Shown: positions 54,288-63,496, numbered from the stretch's first letter. The stretch is DNA of 64,000 bases from Chitinophaga horti (GCF_022867795.2 NZ_CP107006.1:744001-808000), one strand, 5' to 3'. Notes: a model not told the origin generated them from the sequence alone. Made by a program: numbers and translations.

Positions 54288-55736
54288 ATGAAAAGATATT
54301 TGATTTTACTATTTACAGCCGCAACGCTCACATCCTGCTCCGACCTGTTGGTGGAGGCGCCGCAGGCTATTGATGCCGGTGCTTTCTATAATACGCCTGC
54401 CGAAGTGGAGGCGGGCCTCAACGCGATTTACACCCCTACGCGCGGTTCCGGCGTAATGGGGGCGTTGTACGAATGTCAGCAGGAAATATATGCCGAGTAC
54501 CTGTACGGTCGTGGTAGCCATGCGCCGTTGAACGACTATAACGGTCTCGATAATACGAACATTACCCGCACCGGCGATATGTGGGGCGCCTTTTACCAGG
54601 CCATCCGTAACGCCAATATCGTGATCCAGAAAACACCCGCGGGTACACAACTGACTGATCTGCAGAAGCAGCAGTACGTGGCTGAAGCCCGTTTCATGCG
54701 TGCGCTGTCTTACTTCTTCCTGGTGCGCAACTTTGCAGGCGTGCCTATCCGTACAGAAAATAATATGGATTCGCTGAACGTGATCCGTGCTACGCAGGCG
54801 GAAGTGTATGACTTTATGATCACCGATCTGCTGTCGGCGGAACAAAACTTGCCGGATAATCCCAGGTTGCTGGGGGCCCCGTCAAAATTAGTCGCTAAAA
54901 CCGTGTTGGCAGATGTGTATATGAACGTTTACCAGTATGACAAAGCGCGCGATAAAGCGTTAGAAGTAATCAATGCGGGTAAGTTTTCGCTGGTGAAAGT
55001 GGCTGTCGCGAATGATTTTGATAAGATATTCGGCGCCGAAGCCAACGGCACGCCCGAAGAGATTTTTTATGTGAAATATTCCCGCACACCGGCTTCACAG
55101 GGTTTTCAATACCCGCAGTATTGCCACTATCCAGGCACGGCTTATTATAAGCCAGGCGGCTTTTACACCTTTTACAGCGATTCTGTACAAAATCCAATGC
55201 TCCGCAATTGGGACAAGGCAGATCTCCGCTATCGGTTTAACTGGTACAGCCAAACCTTTGGTCTTGGCAATACCACCGTACTGCTGAAAAAATTCAGTGA
55301 TCCCGTAACAACGACTGCAGGTGGCAACGACTATCCGATGTACCGCTACGCCGATGTGTTATTATTTTATGCAGAATCTGTGGCCCAGGCAGCAGGCGCA
55401 CCGAACGCGGATGCGATGGAAAAGCTGAACATGGTACACCGCCGCGCGTATGGCAAAGATCCGTTAATTGCTGATCCGACCGTTGATTTCAATCTGGCGG
55501 ATTATGCGGGTAAGCAGGCGTTCATCGACCTGGTGATGAAAGAAAGAGGGTACGAAACTGTTGGTGAGGCGAAGCGCTGGTTCGATCTTAAACGTTTAGG
55601 CATTGCGCAGCAGGCCATTAAGGCGGCAAAGGGGAAAGATATGACCCAACGCCATTTATTATGGCCTATACCTGTTTCAGAAACGAACTATAACAAGTAT
55701 ATTGATCCTGTGAAAGATCAAAACCCAGGTTACTAA
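54288..55736 (+). CDS. SusD/RagB-family nutrient-binding outer-membrane lipoprotein, cassette 4
   Basis: A 482-residue SusD-type lipoprotein with lipobox Cys17 (TLTSCSDLLVEAPQ). It has the N-terminal signature AFYNTPAEVEAGLNAIYTP, TPR-like helices (QYVAEARFMRALSYFFLVRNFAGVPI), YADVLLFYAESVAQAAG, and the C-terminal FIDLVMKERGYETVGEAKRWFDLKRLG with the closing WPIPVSETNYNKYIDPVKDQNPGY. It starts 26 bp after susC. Confidence 0.95.
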   Translation: MKRYLILLFTAATLTSCSDLLVEAPQAIDAGAFYNTPAEVEAGLNAIYTPTRGSGVMGALYECQQEIYAEYLYGRGSHAPLNDYNGLDNTNITRTGDMWGAFYQAIRNANIVIQKTPAGTQLTDLQKQQYVAEARFMRALSYFFLVRNFAGVPIRTENNMDSLNVIRATQAEVYDFMITDLLSAEQNLPDNPRLLGAPSKLVAKTVLADVYMNVYQYDKARDKALEVINAGKFSLVKVAVANDFDKIFGAEANGTPEEIFYVKYSRTPASQGFQYPQYCHYPGTAYYKPGGFYTFYSDSVQNPMLRNWDKADLRYRFNWYSQTFGLGNTTVLLKKFSDPVTTTAGGNDYPMYRYADVLLFYAESVAQAAGAPNADAMEKLNMVHRRAYGKDPLIADPTVDFNLADYAGKQAFIDLVMKERGYETVGEAKRWFDLKRLGIAQQAIKAAKGKDMTQRHLLWPIPVSETNYNKYIDPVKDQNPGY

Positions 55737-55753
55737 TCAATCAATATAACAGA

Positions 55754-57715
55754 ATGAATAAAAGATGGAATGTATTGTTGTGCCTCGCGCTGCTCTCCGG
55801 CAGCGTGACGGCGCAACAGGTAAAGCAGGTGGATATCTGCATTTACGGTGGTTCGTCTGCTGGTATTATCGCGGGCTACACTGCTAAAAAACTGAACAAA
55901 ACCGTACTGGTGCTGGAGCCGGGCAAACGGGTGGGCGGTCTTACGACAGGCGGCCTGGGTTTTACCGATATCGGCAACAAGTACGCCATCACCGGTTTAT
56001 CCCGCGACTTCTATCGCCGCGTGGGTAAACATTACGGCAAGTTCGAGCAATGGATTTTTGAGCCCAGTGTAGCACTCGCCACATTTCAGCAATACATCCG
56101 CGAGTCCAGCCTGGACATCCTTTACGACAAGCCCCTCGAAAGCCTGAAGAAGGCCAACGGGCAGGTGACAGAGATCAAGGCCGGCGACGTGATCGTTCGT
56201 GCCAAGATGTTCATCGACTGTAGTTACGAAGGCGACCTGATGGCGAAAGCCGGTATTTCGTATACGGTTGGCCGTGAGGCGAACGCATTGTATAAAGAAG
56301 ATTTCAATGGCGTGCAAATGCACCAGAAGCACCAATTCCCGGACGGTATTGATCCGTATAAGACGCCAGGTAAACCCGAAAGCGGCCTGTTATGGGGCAT
56401 CAGCAGCGAGGTCATGGCCCCGCAGGGCAGTGGCGATAAAAAAGTGCAGGCGTACAACTTCCGCATCTGCCTTACGAATCAGCCATCTAACATGATCCCG
56501 ATTACGCAGCCCGCAGGATATGATGCGTCGCGTTACGAGCTGCTGTTACGCGTTATCGAAAAAACAAACCCAAAGAACCTGAACGCGTTCCTGAAGTTTG
56601 ACCTGATGCCGAACCACAAGACCGACATCAATAACAACGGTGCTTTTTCTACCGACATGATCGGCATGAACTACGACTACCCGGAGGCTGATCACGCCAC
56701 CCGTGCGAAGATTACAAAAGAGCATGAGTTGTATAATAAAGGCTTGCTGTACTTCATCGGCCACGATCCACGTATGCCCGAAAAGCTGCGTAAGGATATG
56801 CTGAACTGGGGCTACCCTAAAGATGAATACCAGGAGTTTGGCAACTGGTCGCCGCAAATGTATGTACGCGAAGCGCGTCGCATGATAGGTGCTTATGTGA
56901 TGACGCAGGCCAACTGCCAGGGTAAAGAAGTAGTGAAAGATGGCGTTGGTATGGCCGCTTACACCATGGATTCGCATAACTGCCAGCGCATCGTGCATAA
57001 TGGCATGGTGAAGAATGAAGGCGATGTGCAGATGGGGGGCTTTGGTCCTTACCCGATCGCTTACCGGTCAATTATTCCGAAAGCGGAAGATTGTAAAAAT
57101 GTATTGGTGCCCGTATGTTTATCTGCCAGCCACATTGCGTACGGCAGCATTCGTATGGAGCCCGTGTTCATGGTGCTGGGTCAATCGGCCGCCACCGCCG
57201 CTTCACTGGCCATCGATAATAAACAATCTGTGCAGGATGTAGATATCAGTAAACTACAAGCCCTGCTGACCCAACGTCCGCTTGCTACCGGCGCTACCGC
57301 TGAAATACTGGTGGATAACGATGACGATGCGCAAGTCGTGCGTACCGGTAACTGGAAGCGTGAAACCAAAGGCGCCTACGGTCCATCCGTTCACCAGGCG
57401 GCTGCGGGAGAAAAGGCCAGCATCCGGTTTACGCCGGAGGTGTTGAAAACAGGCAATTATAAAATTTATACGTACGTGCCTAAACAAAGCGGCCTGTCTT
57501 CCAAAACCAATATTACATTGGCAGCAAATGGTAAAACTACCCCGGTAAGTTACACAGCAGCCTCCGTTCGGGTGGAGGGACAAACCTCCGGCGAATGGGT
57601 AGAGCTGGGTACGGTGAAGCTTACAAAGGGAGCGAAAGGTTATGTAGAGATTACCAACGAAGGTGCAGATGGCATTGTAGTGGCAGACGCTGTATTGTTT
57701 ATTCCGGTACCGTAA
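55754..57715 (+). CDS. Secreted FAD-dependent oxidoreductase with C-terminal golvesin-like domain, cassette 4
   Basis: Exported flavoprotein of 653 residues with a signal peptide (ending near VTAQQ). The FAD-binding fold opens with VDICIYGGSSAGIIAGYTAKK and VLVLEPGKRVGGLTTGGLG. The family segments FIDCSYEGDLMAKAGISYTVGRE and EARRMIGAYVMTQ follow, and the cofactor-binding region is ACLSASHIAYGSIRMEPVFMVLGQSAATAA-like. Residues about 515-653 form a separate beta-sandwich (EILVDNDDDAQVVRTGNWKRE to GIVVADAVLFIPV) resembling golvesin or xanthan-lyase carbohydrate-binding domains. It probably oxidises a glycan or sugar bound by its C-terminal domain; the substrate is unknown. It is in the susCD operon, 17 bp after susD. 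Confidence 0.87.
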   Translation: MNKRWNVLLCLALLSGSVTAQQVKQVDICIYGGSSAGIIAGYTAKKLNKTVLVLEPGKRVGGLTTGGLGFTDIGNKYAITGLSRDFYRRVGKHYGKFEQWIFEPSVALATFQQYIRESSLDILYDKPLESLKKANGQVTEIKAGDVIVRAKMFIDCSYEGDLMAKAGISYTVGREANALYKEDFNGVQMHQKHQFPDGIDPYKTPGKPESGLLWGISSEVMAPQGSGDKKVQAYNFRICLTNQPSNMIPITQPAGYDASRYELLLRVIEKTNPKNLNAFLKFDLMPNHKTDINNNGAFSTDMIGMNYDYPEADHATRAKITKEHELYNKGLLYFIGHDPRMPEKLRKDMLNWGYPKDEYQEFGNWSPQMYVREARRMIGAYVMTQANCQGKEVVKDGVGMAAYTMDSHNCQRIVHNGMVKNEGDVQMGGFGPYPIAYRSIIPKAEDCKNVLVPVCLSASHIAYGSIRMEPVFMVLGQSAATAASLAIDNKQSVQDVDISKLQALLTQRPLATGATAEILVDNDDDAQVVRTGNWKRETKGAYGPSVHQAAAGEKASIRFTPEVLKTGNYKIYTYVPKQSGLSSKTNITLAANGKTTPVSYTAASVRVEGQTSGEWVELGTVKLTKGAKGYVEITNEGADGIVVADAVLFIPVP

Positions 57716-57743
57716 ACCCACGTTCACTGCGGTCTTAAAGATA

Positions 57744-57771
57744 GCGGGTGCCTTCTTGCGGGGGCACCCGC
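57744..57771 (+). terminator. Hairpin ending cassette 4
   Basis: A perfect 9-bp GC stem (57744-57752 with 57763-57771, loop of ten) lies 28 bp after the stop. The tail is TTGTCTGTG, so termination may be incomplete. Confidence 0.6.
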
Positions 57772-57837
57772 TTGTCTGTGGCATCCTTTCCCCCGAAAAA
57801 TTATTATTTTTAACCCTGGTTTTAATTAAATGGTCAA

Positions 57838-58494
57838 TTGTCCGGGCAAGGGTTAAATAACGAAAGTGAATTGTTGTCGAGAACCGCGGGTGGCGATGAG
57901 TACGCCTTTCGGGAACTAATGCTTGCTTATCAGCCCCTGTTACTTACCTACGTATACCAGCTCACCCGCTCCGAAAGTCATACGGAAGAGATCGTGCAGG
58001 ATGTTTTCCTCAAGATCTGGATGGGTCGCGAAGCGCTCGAAGGGGTGCATCGCTTCAAAAACTATCTCTTTATCATTTGTCGCAACTACGCACTCGACCA
58101 GCTTCGCAAGCTGGTACGGGAACGCGAACTTGCGGCTGAATGGGAAACCGAGCAAGAGCATACGGCCGCCGGCAGCCCGGCAGACACCGACGAACAGGTG
58201 TACACCCTGCTCGATGAAGCCGTGAACCACTTACCGCCGCAGCAACAAAAAGTTTACCTGATGGCCCGCCGCCAGGGACTACCGCATGCCGAGATTGCAC
58301 GGCAAACTGGCTTGTCGGTACTTACCGTCAAGAAATATATGAAGCTGGCGATCGCCGCCATTACCGAATACATCCGTTCGCGCCTGCCGGGCGTTTCGCT
58401 GGTATGGATAGCCATGCTCACCGGACTCGATATTATTTTTAAAAAAATTTCAGGAGCGATGGCCCCCCGGCCACTTTTTTTCCGTCTTTATTAA
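57838..58494 (+). CDS. ECF RNA polymerase sigma factor (FecI-like), cassette 5
   Basis: A 218-residue ECF sigma factor from the TTG at 57838. The sigma-2 region contains ELMLAYQPLLLTYVYQLT and TEEIVQDVFLKIWMGREAL. The sigma-4 region contains LPPQQQKVYLMARRQGLPHAEIARQTGLSVLTVKKYMKLAIAAITEYI. A hydrophobic C-terminal tail (about 185-205, GVSLVWIAMLTGLDIIF) ends the protein; short hydrophobic tails are also seen in other sigma genes of this window. No in-frame ATG fits better. The FecR gene follows 17 bp later, the closest spacing of the five cassettes. Confidence 0.9.
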   Translation: MSGQGLNNESELLSRTAGGDEYAFRELMLAYQPLLLTYVYQLTRSESHTEEIVQDVFLKIWMGREALEGVHRFKNYLFIICRNYALDQLRKLVRERELAAEWETEQEHTAAGSPADTDEQVYTLLDEAVNHLPPQQQKVYLMARRQGLPHAEIARQTGLSVLTVKKYMKLAIAAITEYIRSRLPGVSLVWIAMLTGLDIIFKKISGAMAPRPLFFRLY

Positions 58495-58511
58495 TAGCAG
58501 CCAGATAGATT

Positions 58512-59657
58512 ATGCAAGAGAAAGCGATCCAGGAATTATTCCACCGTTACATGAACGGCACTGCCTCCCCGGAAGAGGAGCAGCTGCTGAAAGCCTCGCT
58601 GCGTGAGCGTAACGATGAACATCGCCTGGAGCTGCTGGAAGCTGAGTGGGAAGGTTTAACACAGCCGGACGAGCGTTATGCGCAGTACGACGTGGAAGCC
58701 TCCTGGCGTAAAATTACGGCGCAACAGCCCGCGCGTGTGTTTACGATGCGCCGCTGGGCATGGGCAGCCGCAGCAGCTTTGCTCGTAGCGACGGGCGGCA
58801 CGTACCTGTTAACGCGTGAGCAGCCGGTTCAACAGGTGGTGGTTACTGCACCAATGCCGGATGTGGCGCCTGGTACGAATAAAGCCGTGCTGGTATTGGC
58901 CGATGGATCTACGGTTAGGCTCGATAGTGCAGGCAATCAGGTGTTGCAGCAGGGCGCCACTACCGTGAAGCAACAAGGCGGCCAGTTAGTATATGACGAA
59001 AACGGAAGCGCTGCTTCTGTAACTTATAATACCCTGCAAACGCCCCGTGGAGGCTTATTCCGCGTGACCTTGCAGGATGGAACGAATGTGTGGCTGAATG
59101 CTGCATCGGCTCTCCGTTATCCCACCGCGTTTGTTGGTAAGGAAAGAGTGGTGGAGATAACGGGTGAGGCTTACTTTGAAGTGGCCCGGGATGTGCGCCG
59201 GCCGTTTAAAGTACAAATGGGAAAAGAGGCCGCTATTGAGGTCTTGGGTACCAGTTTTAACGTAAATAACTATGCCAGCGAAACCGCCTCCCGTACAACC
59301 CTGTTGAGCGGAGCGATCCGTGTAACGGCAGGCGGGCAGGCGGTTACTTTAAAACCAGGCCAGCAGGCCAGTCTGGCACCAGATATAAAGATTGCGCAGG
59401 ATGCGGACCTGGGTAAGGTGGTCGCCTGGAAGAACGGCGTATTTGACTTTGATGATGTAAGTTTGCAGGATGCCATGCGCCAGATAGAGCGCTGGTATGA
59501 TATAGATGTTGTTTATGAGCACGGAATACCGGGAATTGTTTTTGGAGGAAAATTACCTAGAAATATCAGCCTGAAAGAGCTGCTGGCAGCCTTAGAGGAG
59601 TCAGGCGTTCAGTTTAGAATAGATGGGGAAAAACTTATCGTAACAAATAAACAATAA
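58512..59657 (+). CDS. FecR-family anti-sigma factor / signal transducer, cassette 5
   Basis: Inner-membrane anti-sigma factor of 381 residues. The cytoplasmic part is about 1-80, with a membrane segment at about 82-98 (WAWAAAAALLVATGGTYLL). The FecR domain contains TLQTPRGGLFRVTLQDGTNVWLNAASALRYP, VEITGEAYFEVA and IEVLGTSFNVNNY. The DUF4974 C-terminus has MRQIERWYDIDVVY and KLPRNISLKELLAALEESGVQF. Confidence 0.93.
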   Translation: MQEKAIQELFHRYMNGTASPEEEQLLKASLRERNDEHRLELLEAEWEGLTQPDERYAQYDVEASWRKITAQQPARVFTMRRWAWAAAAALLVATGGTYLLTREQPVQQVVVTAPMPDVAPGTNKAVLVLADGSTVRLDSAGNQVLQQGATTVKQQGGQLVYDENGSAASVTYNTLQTPRGGLFRVTLQDGTNVWLNAASALRYPTAFVGKERVVEITGEAYFEVARDVRRPFKVQMGKEAAIEVLGTSFNVNNYASETASRTTLLSGAIRVTAGGQAVTLKPGQQASLAPDIKIAQDADLGKVVAWKNGVFDFDDVSLQDAMRQIERWYDIDVVYEHGIPGIVFGGKLPRNISLKELLAALEESGVQFRIDGEKLIVTNKQ

Positions 59658-59681
59658 TCAATAAGCGGAGAATGCATAACA

Positions 59682-59698
59682 ATCATGTTTTACATGAT
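59682..59698. promoter_or_regulatory. Perfect short inverted repeat in the cassette 5 leader
   Basis: ATCATGT and ACATGAT flank TTT, 25 bp after the fecR stop and 44 bp upstream of the antisense-type terminator. It could be an operator or a small RNA hairpin. Confidence 0.4.
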
Positions 59699-59741
59699 AT
59701 AGGAAAGCTATGCCTAGAGTATAAAAAATCTGTCAACCAAT

Positions 59742-59770
59742 AAAAAACCGGAAGTGGTCAGACTCCCGGT
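59742..59770 (-). terminator. Predicted antisense terminator in the susC leader, cassette 5
   Basis: Six A (59742-59747) lead into a 9-position stem (59747-59755 with 59762-59770, one mismatch, loop of six). On the minus strand it is a GC hairpin followed by six U. It lies 56 bp before the susC start. Confidence 0.7.
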
Positions 59771-59826
59771 AAAGACTGATCAATTTAAAACGAGTAGTCT
59801 AGTCTCATTTTTAAACCTTCAATCAA

Positions 59827-62800
59827 ATGCAATTTATGCAAAAAACTGCTATTGCGTCAGGGGCTTCCTATGCCCTGGACCATTCGGGGCCTGGTCAGGG
59901 TCTGAGTGGGTCAGCGGCCGGGAAGAAGCCGGGTGCTTTAACCAAAATCTTGTTAGTAATGAAGCTTACCTTCATTTTGATGACGGCATTTCTTTTACAA
60001 TTGCATGCCAACACTTATTCGCAATCTGTTTCTATCAGCGTACGTAATGTGCCATTGAAACAAGTTTTTTCTGAGATAGAAAAGCAGACAGGGTTCACTG
60101 TTTTCTACAACCGTGATGTGCTGGACAATACACGCCCGGTAACGGTTTCCGTACAGAACTTACCGCTAAGGAATTTCCTGGACGTAAGCCTGGCTGGCCA
60201 ACCTGTGGATTATATCATAAAAGATAATTTCATCCTGTTAAAGGAGAAGAAGGCAACAAGCGTAACCACGGCTCCCGTTGCCCAGCAGGCGATACAGGGG
60301 ATGTTGAAAGACGAACGCGGACAACCGGTGCCCAATGCGTCGGTATTGCTGGTGCCCTCCCGCAGGGTGGCGACTACCAATGCGGCTGGTTGGTTTTCTT
60401 TCAATGATGTATCACCGGGTGAATACACTTTAGAAATATCGCACGTGAGCTTTCAGCGCATGACGCATAAAGTAACCGTGGGTAATGCGCCTATTACCGT
60501 GACGATCAATATGCGTGTAACGCAGTTGCAGCTGGAAGGGGTTACGGTGAGTACCGGTTACCAGCGCATTGATAAAAAACAGATTACCGGTTCCGCCACG
60601 GTCGTTACAGCGAAGGAACTTCAACAAAGTCCGGCGTTGAACATCATGGAACGCCTGGAAGGCATGGTGCCCGGCGTAGTATTCGATGTACGCACGAACA
60701 CGATCAAAATGAGAACACCTAACAGTTATTCTACATTAGGCGCCGAAAGGATGCCACTGATCGTGATCGATGGTTTCCCTGCGCTGGAGAATACACTCGT
60801 CAGCAATCCATCTACCGGTATTGGTCGTACGGACAGGTCTACCAACAATTCTGTCATTAATAATATCAACCCGAACGATATCGAAAGCATTTCTTTCCTG
60901 AAAGATGCCGCAGCGGCAGCCATCTGGGGTTCCCGGGCAGCAAATGGCGTTATCGTCATCGAAACGAAAAAGGGTAAACAAGGTACGCCATCGGTGAGCC
61001 TTTCTACCGCCGTGAGCGTGTCGCAGCCTGCTGATCTCAGCAACCTGAACGTGATGAGCGCGAAGGACTATATCGAGTTTGAACAGGAGTTGTTCGACAA
61101 AAACTTCTTTGCCGATCCTTTTACCCACTGGCGTAACCAGGGTGTAAGCCGCGCACAGGAAATCATGTTCCAGGCGAAGAGAGGACAAATTACCACTGCG
61201 GAACGCGATGCCATGCTGGCTCAACTGGGACAGCGTGATAACAAAAAGCAGCTGCGTGATGTCATGCTGCAGAACGCTGTTACGCAACAATACGGACTGT
61301 CCGTATCGGGCGGCGCAGGTAATGCGGATTACTACATTTCCGGTAACTACGCCAATGATCGCCCGGTTTTTAAAGCCAACGGCACAGAAACCTATTTCGC
61401 GAACATGCGGGTGAATAACCGCTTCTTCCGGAATAAACTCACCATGTCGGTAAACATCGCACAAAATTATTCTAAAAGCGAAGTGAATAATGCCGCCGTA
61501 ACCTCTATCAGTACTGGTTTGCAGGGCCTTCGTCCATATGAAGATATTTTCGATCAGAAGTATAATATGTTCTCGAAAGCAGTGACCGACAGCTTTACGC
61601 GTATGGGCTATTTCCCATGGTCGTACAATGCAGTGGATGAGCTGAATGCGAGCACCACCACTTATCGTAAAAACAGCAGCCGTATCAACGTGATGCTTAC
61701 CGGTAAAGTAACCGATTGGCTCGATCTTGAAGCTTCCGGTACATACCAGCGCAACGGTACAACTGTTGATGAACTGGCGCGCGAAAACGCGTACAGCACT
61801 AAACACCTGGTAAATGAAGGTACTTCCCGCGAAGCAAATGGCCGCCTGACTTATGGTGTGCCTAAAGGCGCTATCCTGAAAACGAGTAATACGCTCATGC
61901 AGGATTACACCATGCGTTTCGGATTCAATTTCCACAAGCAATTTGGTGATGATCATAACGTGGGCCTCGTAGCTGGTAACGAATTCCGCGAAGCAAAAGG
62001 CGAGGGCTATACGCAAACGTTTTATGGTTACGACCTGATGGCGAGTAACTCGGCCGTGGTAAACCCGACGACGCCTTATAAAACGTATTTGTCTACACCT
62101 ACAGTGGCGCAAACCAGGACATTGGGTTTTAGTGATAACATCATCAACCGCCCGATTACCCGTTACCTGTCGTACTACGCTGCCGGTAACTATGATTTCA
62201 AACGCCGTTACTTCCTGTCTGGTAGCCTTCGTTTCGATGACTATACAGAACTGGGACTCGAGAGGAGAAACCGTGCAAAACCTTTCTGGTCGGCAGGTGT
62301 GAAGTGGGACCTTACGCAGGAATCATTTATGGACGCTATCACACCGATCAACTACGCGGCGGTTAGGTTCACGGTGGGTACCGCTGGTAAAGTGCCTAGC
62401 AATGGTATCCCATTATCCCTGTATAACTATTCCGGTATCGACCAAAACAGTACGTTGCCTTACGGCTCTATCAGTCTCCCGGGCAACCCTGATCTGCGTT
62501 GGGAAACTTCCCGTACGTTCAACACAGGCCTCGACCTGCGTATGCTGCAGCAGCGGCTGCAGTTTACGTTCGATGTGTACCAGCGCCGTTCCAATGGTAT
62601 CCTGGTGAGCATGAACGTGAACCCTACGTTGGGCTGGACGAACCTCACGTACAATACAGGTAACATGAAGAGCAACGGTTTTGAGCTGGCAGTGAGTGGC
62701 GAAGTGATTCGCACGAGGGATTGGAAATGGACGCCGTCATTCAACATCGCACATACTTCGACAAATGTGTCTGACGATCGCTTCGGTACACAGTTCGTAA

Positions 62801-63483
62801 CCTCGCCTACTTATGCAGGACAAATCTCCGGTTACCCGGTAGACAGGATGTTTGCTTATCGTTGGGCTGGTCTGGATGATAAAGGTCAGGCGCAGATCTA
62901 TAATGCAAAAGGTGAGATCATCAGTTCTCTGGCTCCTAAGCCTATCACCTTTGATGATCTGGTATATGTAGGAAATTCACAGGCGCGTACAACGGGCGGT
63001 TTAACCCAAACCGTTAGCTATAAGAAATTCACTCTTGTAGCCAGAATTGCTTATTACTTAGGTTATAAAATCATGTACGACCCGATCGATTCAAGAAGCC
63101 TGCCTACCGGCTCACAGGCCAGCGGCTATCTGAGTGCAGCGAAAGGTATGGTGAACCGTTGGCGCCAGCCGGGCGATGAAGCGCGTACGGACATTATTGG
63201 TATCAGCAATATCAACTTCAACTCTGTGAACTGGTTTGCGCAATCAGATATCAACGTGATCGATGGCGACAATATCCGTTTCCAGCAGTTAAGTCTGAGC
63301 TACGCGGTGGGCAATATCGGCACCTTTATAAAGAATGTGAATGTGGGAATAACCGCGGCAAATCTCGGCCTGATCTGGAAAAAGAATGATGTGGGTGTAG
63401 ATCCGCAGTACATCTTTACCAGCCATTACAGCAGCCTGCGTCCGGCGCCGAATTACAACTTTTCCCTCAACGTTAATTTCTAA
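59827..63483 (+). CDS. SusC/RagA-family TonB-dependent transporter with STN domain, cassette 5
   Basis: Transporter of 1218 residues. A 44-residue leader begins MQFMQKTAIASG; an in-frame ATG lies at 59836. The leader runs through the conserved TKILLVMKLT block into the signal peptide ending near TYSQS. The STN domain is at about 75-140, the carboxypeptidase-D-like domain at about 160-225, and the plug has VSTGYQRIDKKQITGSATVV and FLKDAAAAAIWGSRAANGVIVIETKKGKQG. The barrel ends NYNFSLNVNF. It is a diverged relative of the cassette 3 SusC along its whole length, including a FWSAGxKWxLxQExF segment and the C-terminal region. Confidence 0.95.
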   Translation: MQFMQKTAIASGASYALDHSGPGQGLSGSAAGKKPGALTKILLVMKLTFILMTAFLLQLHANTYSQSVSISVRNVPLKQVFSEIEKQTGFTVFYNRDVLDNTRPVTVSVQNLPLRNFLDVSLAGQPVDYIIKDNFILLKEKKATSVTTAPVAQQAIQGMLKDERGQPVPNASVLLVPSRRVATTNAAGWFSFNDVSPGEYTLEISHVSFQRMTHKVTVGNAPITVTINMRVTQLQLEGVTVSTGYQRIDKKQITGSATVVTAKELQQSPALNIMERLEGMVPGVVFDVRTNTIKMRTPNSYSTLGAERMPLIVIDGFPALENTLVSNPSTGIGRTDRSTNNSVINNINPNDIESISFLKDAAAAAIWGSRAANGVIVIETKKGKQGTPSVSLSTAVSVSQPADLSNLNVMSAKDYIEFEQELFDKNFFADPFTHWRNQGVSRAQEIMFQAKRGQITTAERDAMLAQLGQRDNKKQLRDVMLQNAVTQQYGLSVSGGAGNADYYISGNYANDRPVFKANGTETYFANMRVNNRFFRNKLTMSVNIAQNYSKSEVNNAAVTSISTGLQGLRPYEDIFDQKYNMFSKAVTDSFTRMGYFPWSYNAVDELNASTTTYRKNSSRINVMLTGKVTDWLDLEASGTYQRNGTTVDELARENAYSTKHLVNEGTSREANGRLTYGVPKGAILKTSNTLMQDYTMRFGFNFHKQFGDDHNVGLVAGNEFREAKGEGYTQTFYGYDLMASNSAVVNPTTPYKTYLSTPTVAQTRTLGFSDNIINRPITRYLSYYAAGNYDFKRRYFLSGSLRFDDYTELGLERRNRAKPFWSAGVKWDLTQESFMDAITPINYAAVRFTVGTAGKVPSNGIPLSLYNYSGIDQNSTLPYGSISLPGNPDLRWETSRTFNTGLDLRMLQQRLQFTFDVYQRRSNGILVSMNVNPTLGWTNLTYNTGNMKSNGFELAVSGEVIRTRDWKWTPSFNIAHTSTNVSDDRFGTQFVTSPTYAGQISGYPVDRMFAYRWAGLDDKGQAQIYNAKGEIISSLAPKPITFDDLVYVGNSQARTTGGLTQTVSYKKFTLVARIAYYLGYKIMYDPIDSRSLPTGSQASGYLSAAKGMVNRWRQPGDEARTDIIGISNINFNSVNWFAQSDINVIDGDNIRFQQLSLSYAVGNIGTFIKNVNVGITAANLGLIWKKNDVGVDPQYIFTSHYSSLRPAPNYNFSLNVNF

Positions 63484-63496
63484 CCAAGTCTGAACA

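Noticed and set aside
60736-62112. A 458-codon open frame on the minus strand inside the cassette 5 susC
   Set aside because: It is antisense to a complete SusC with all family motifs; its product is Arg/His/Ile-rich without any recognised fold.
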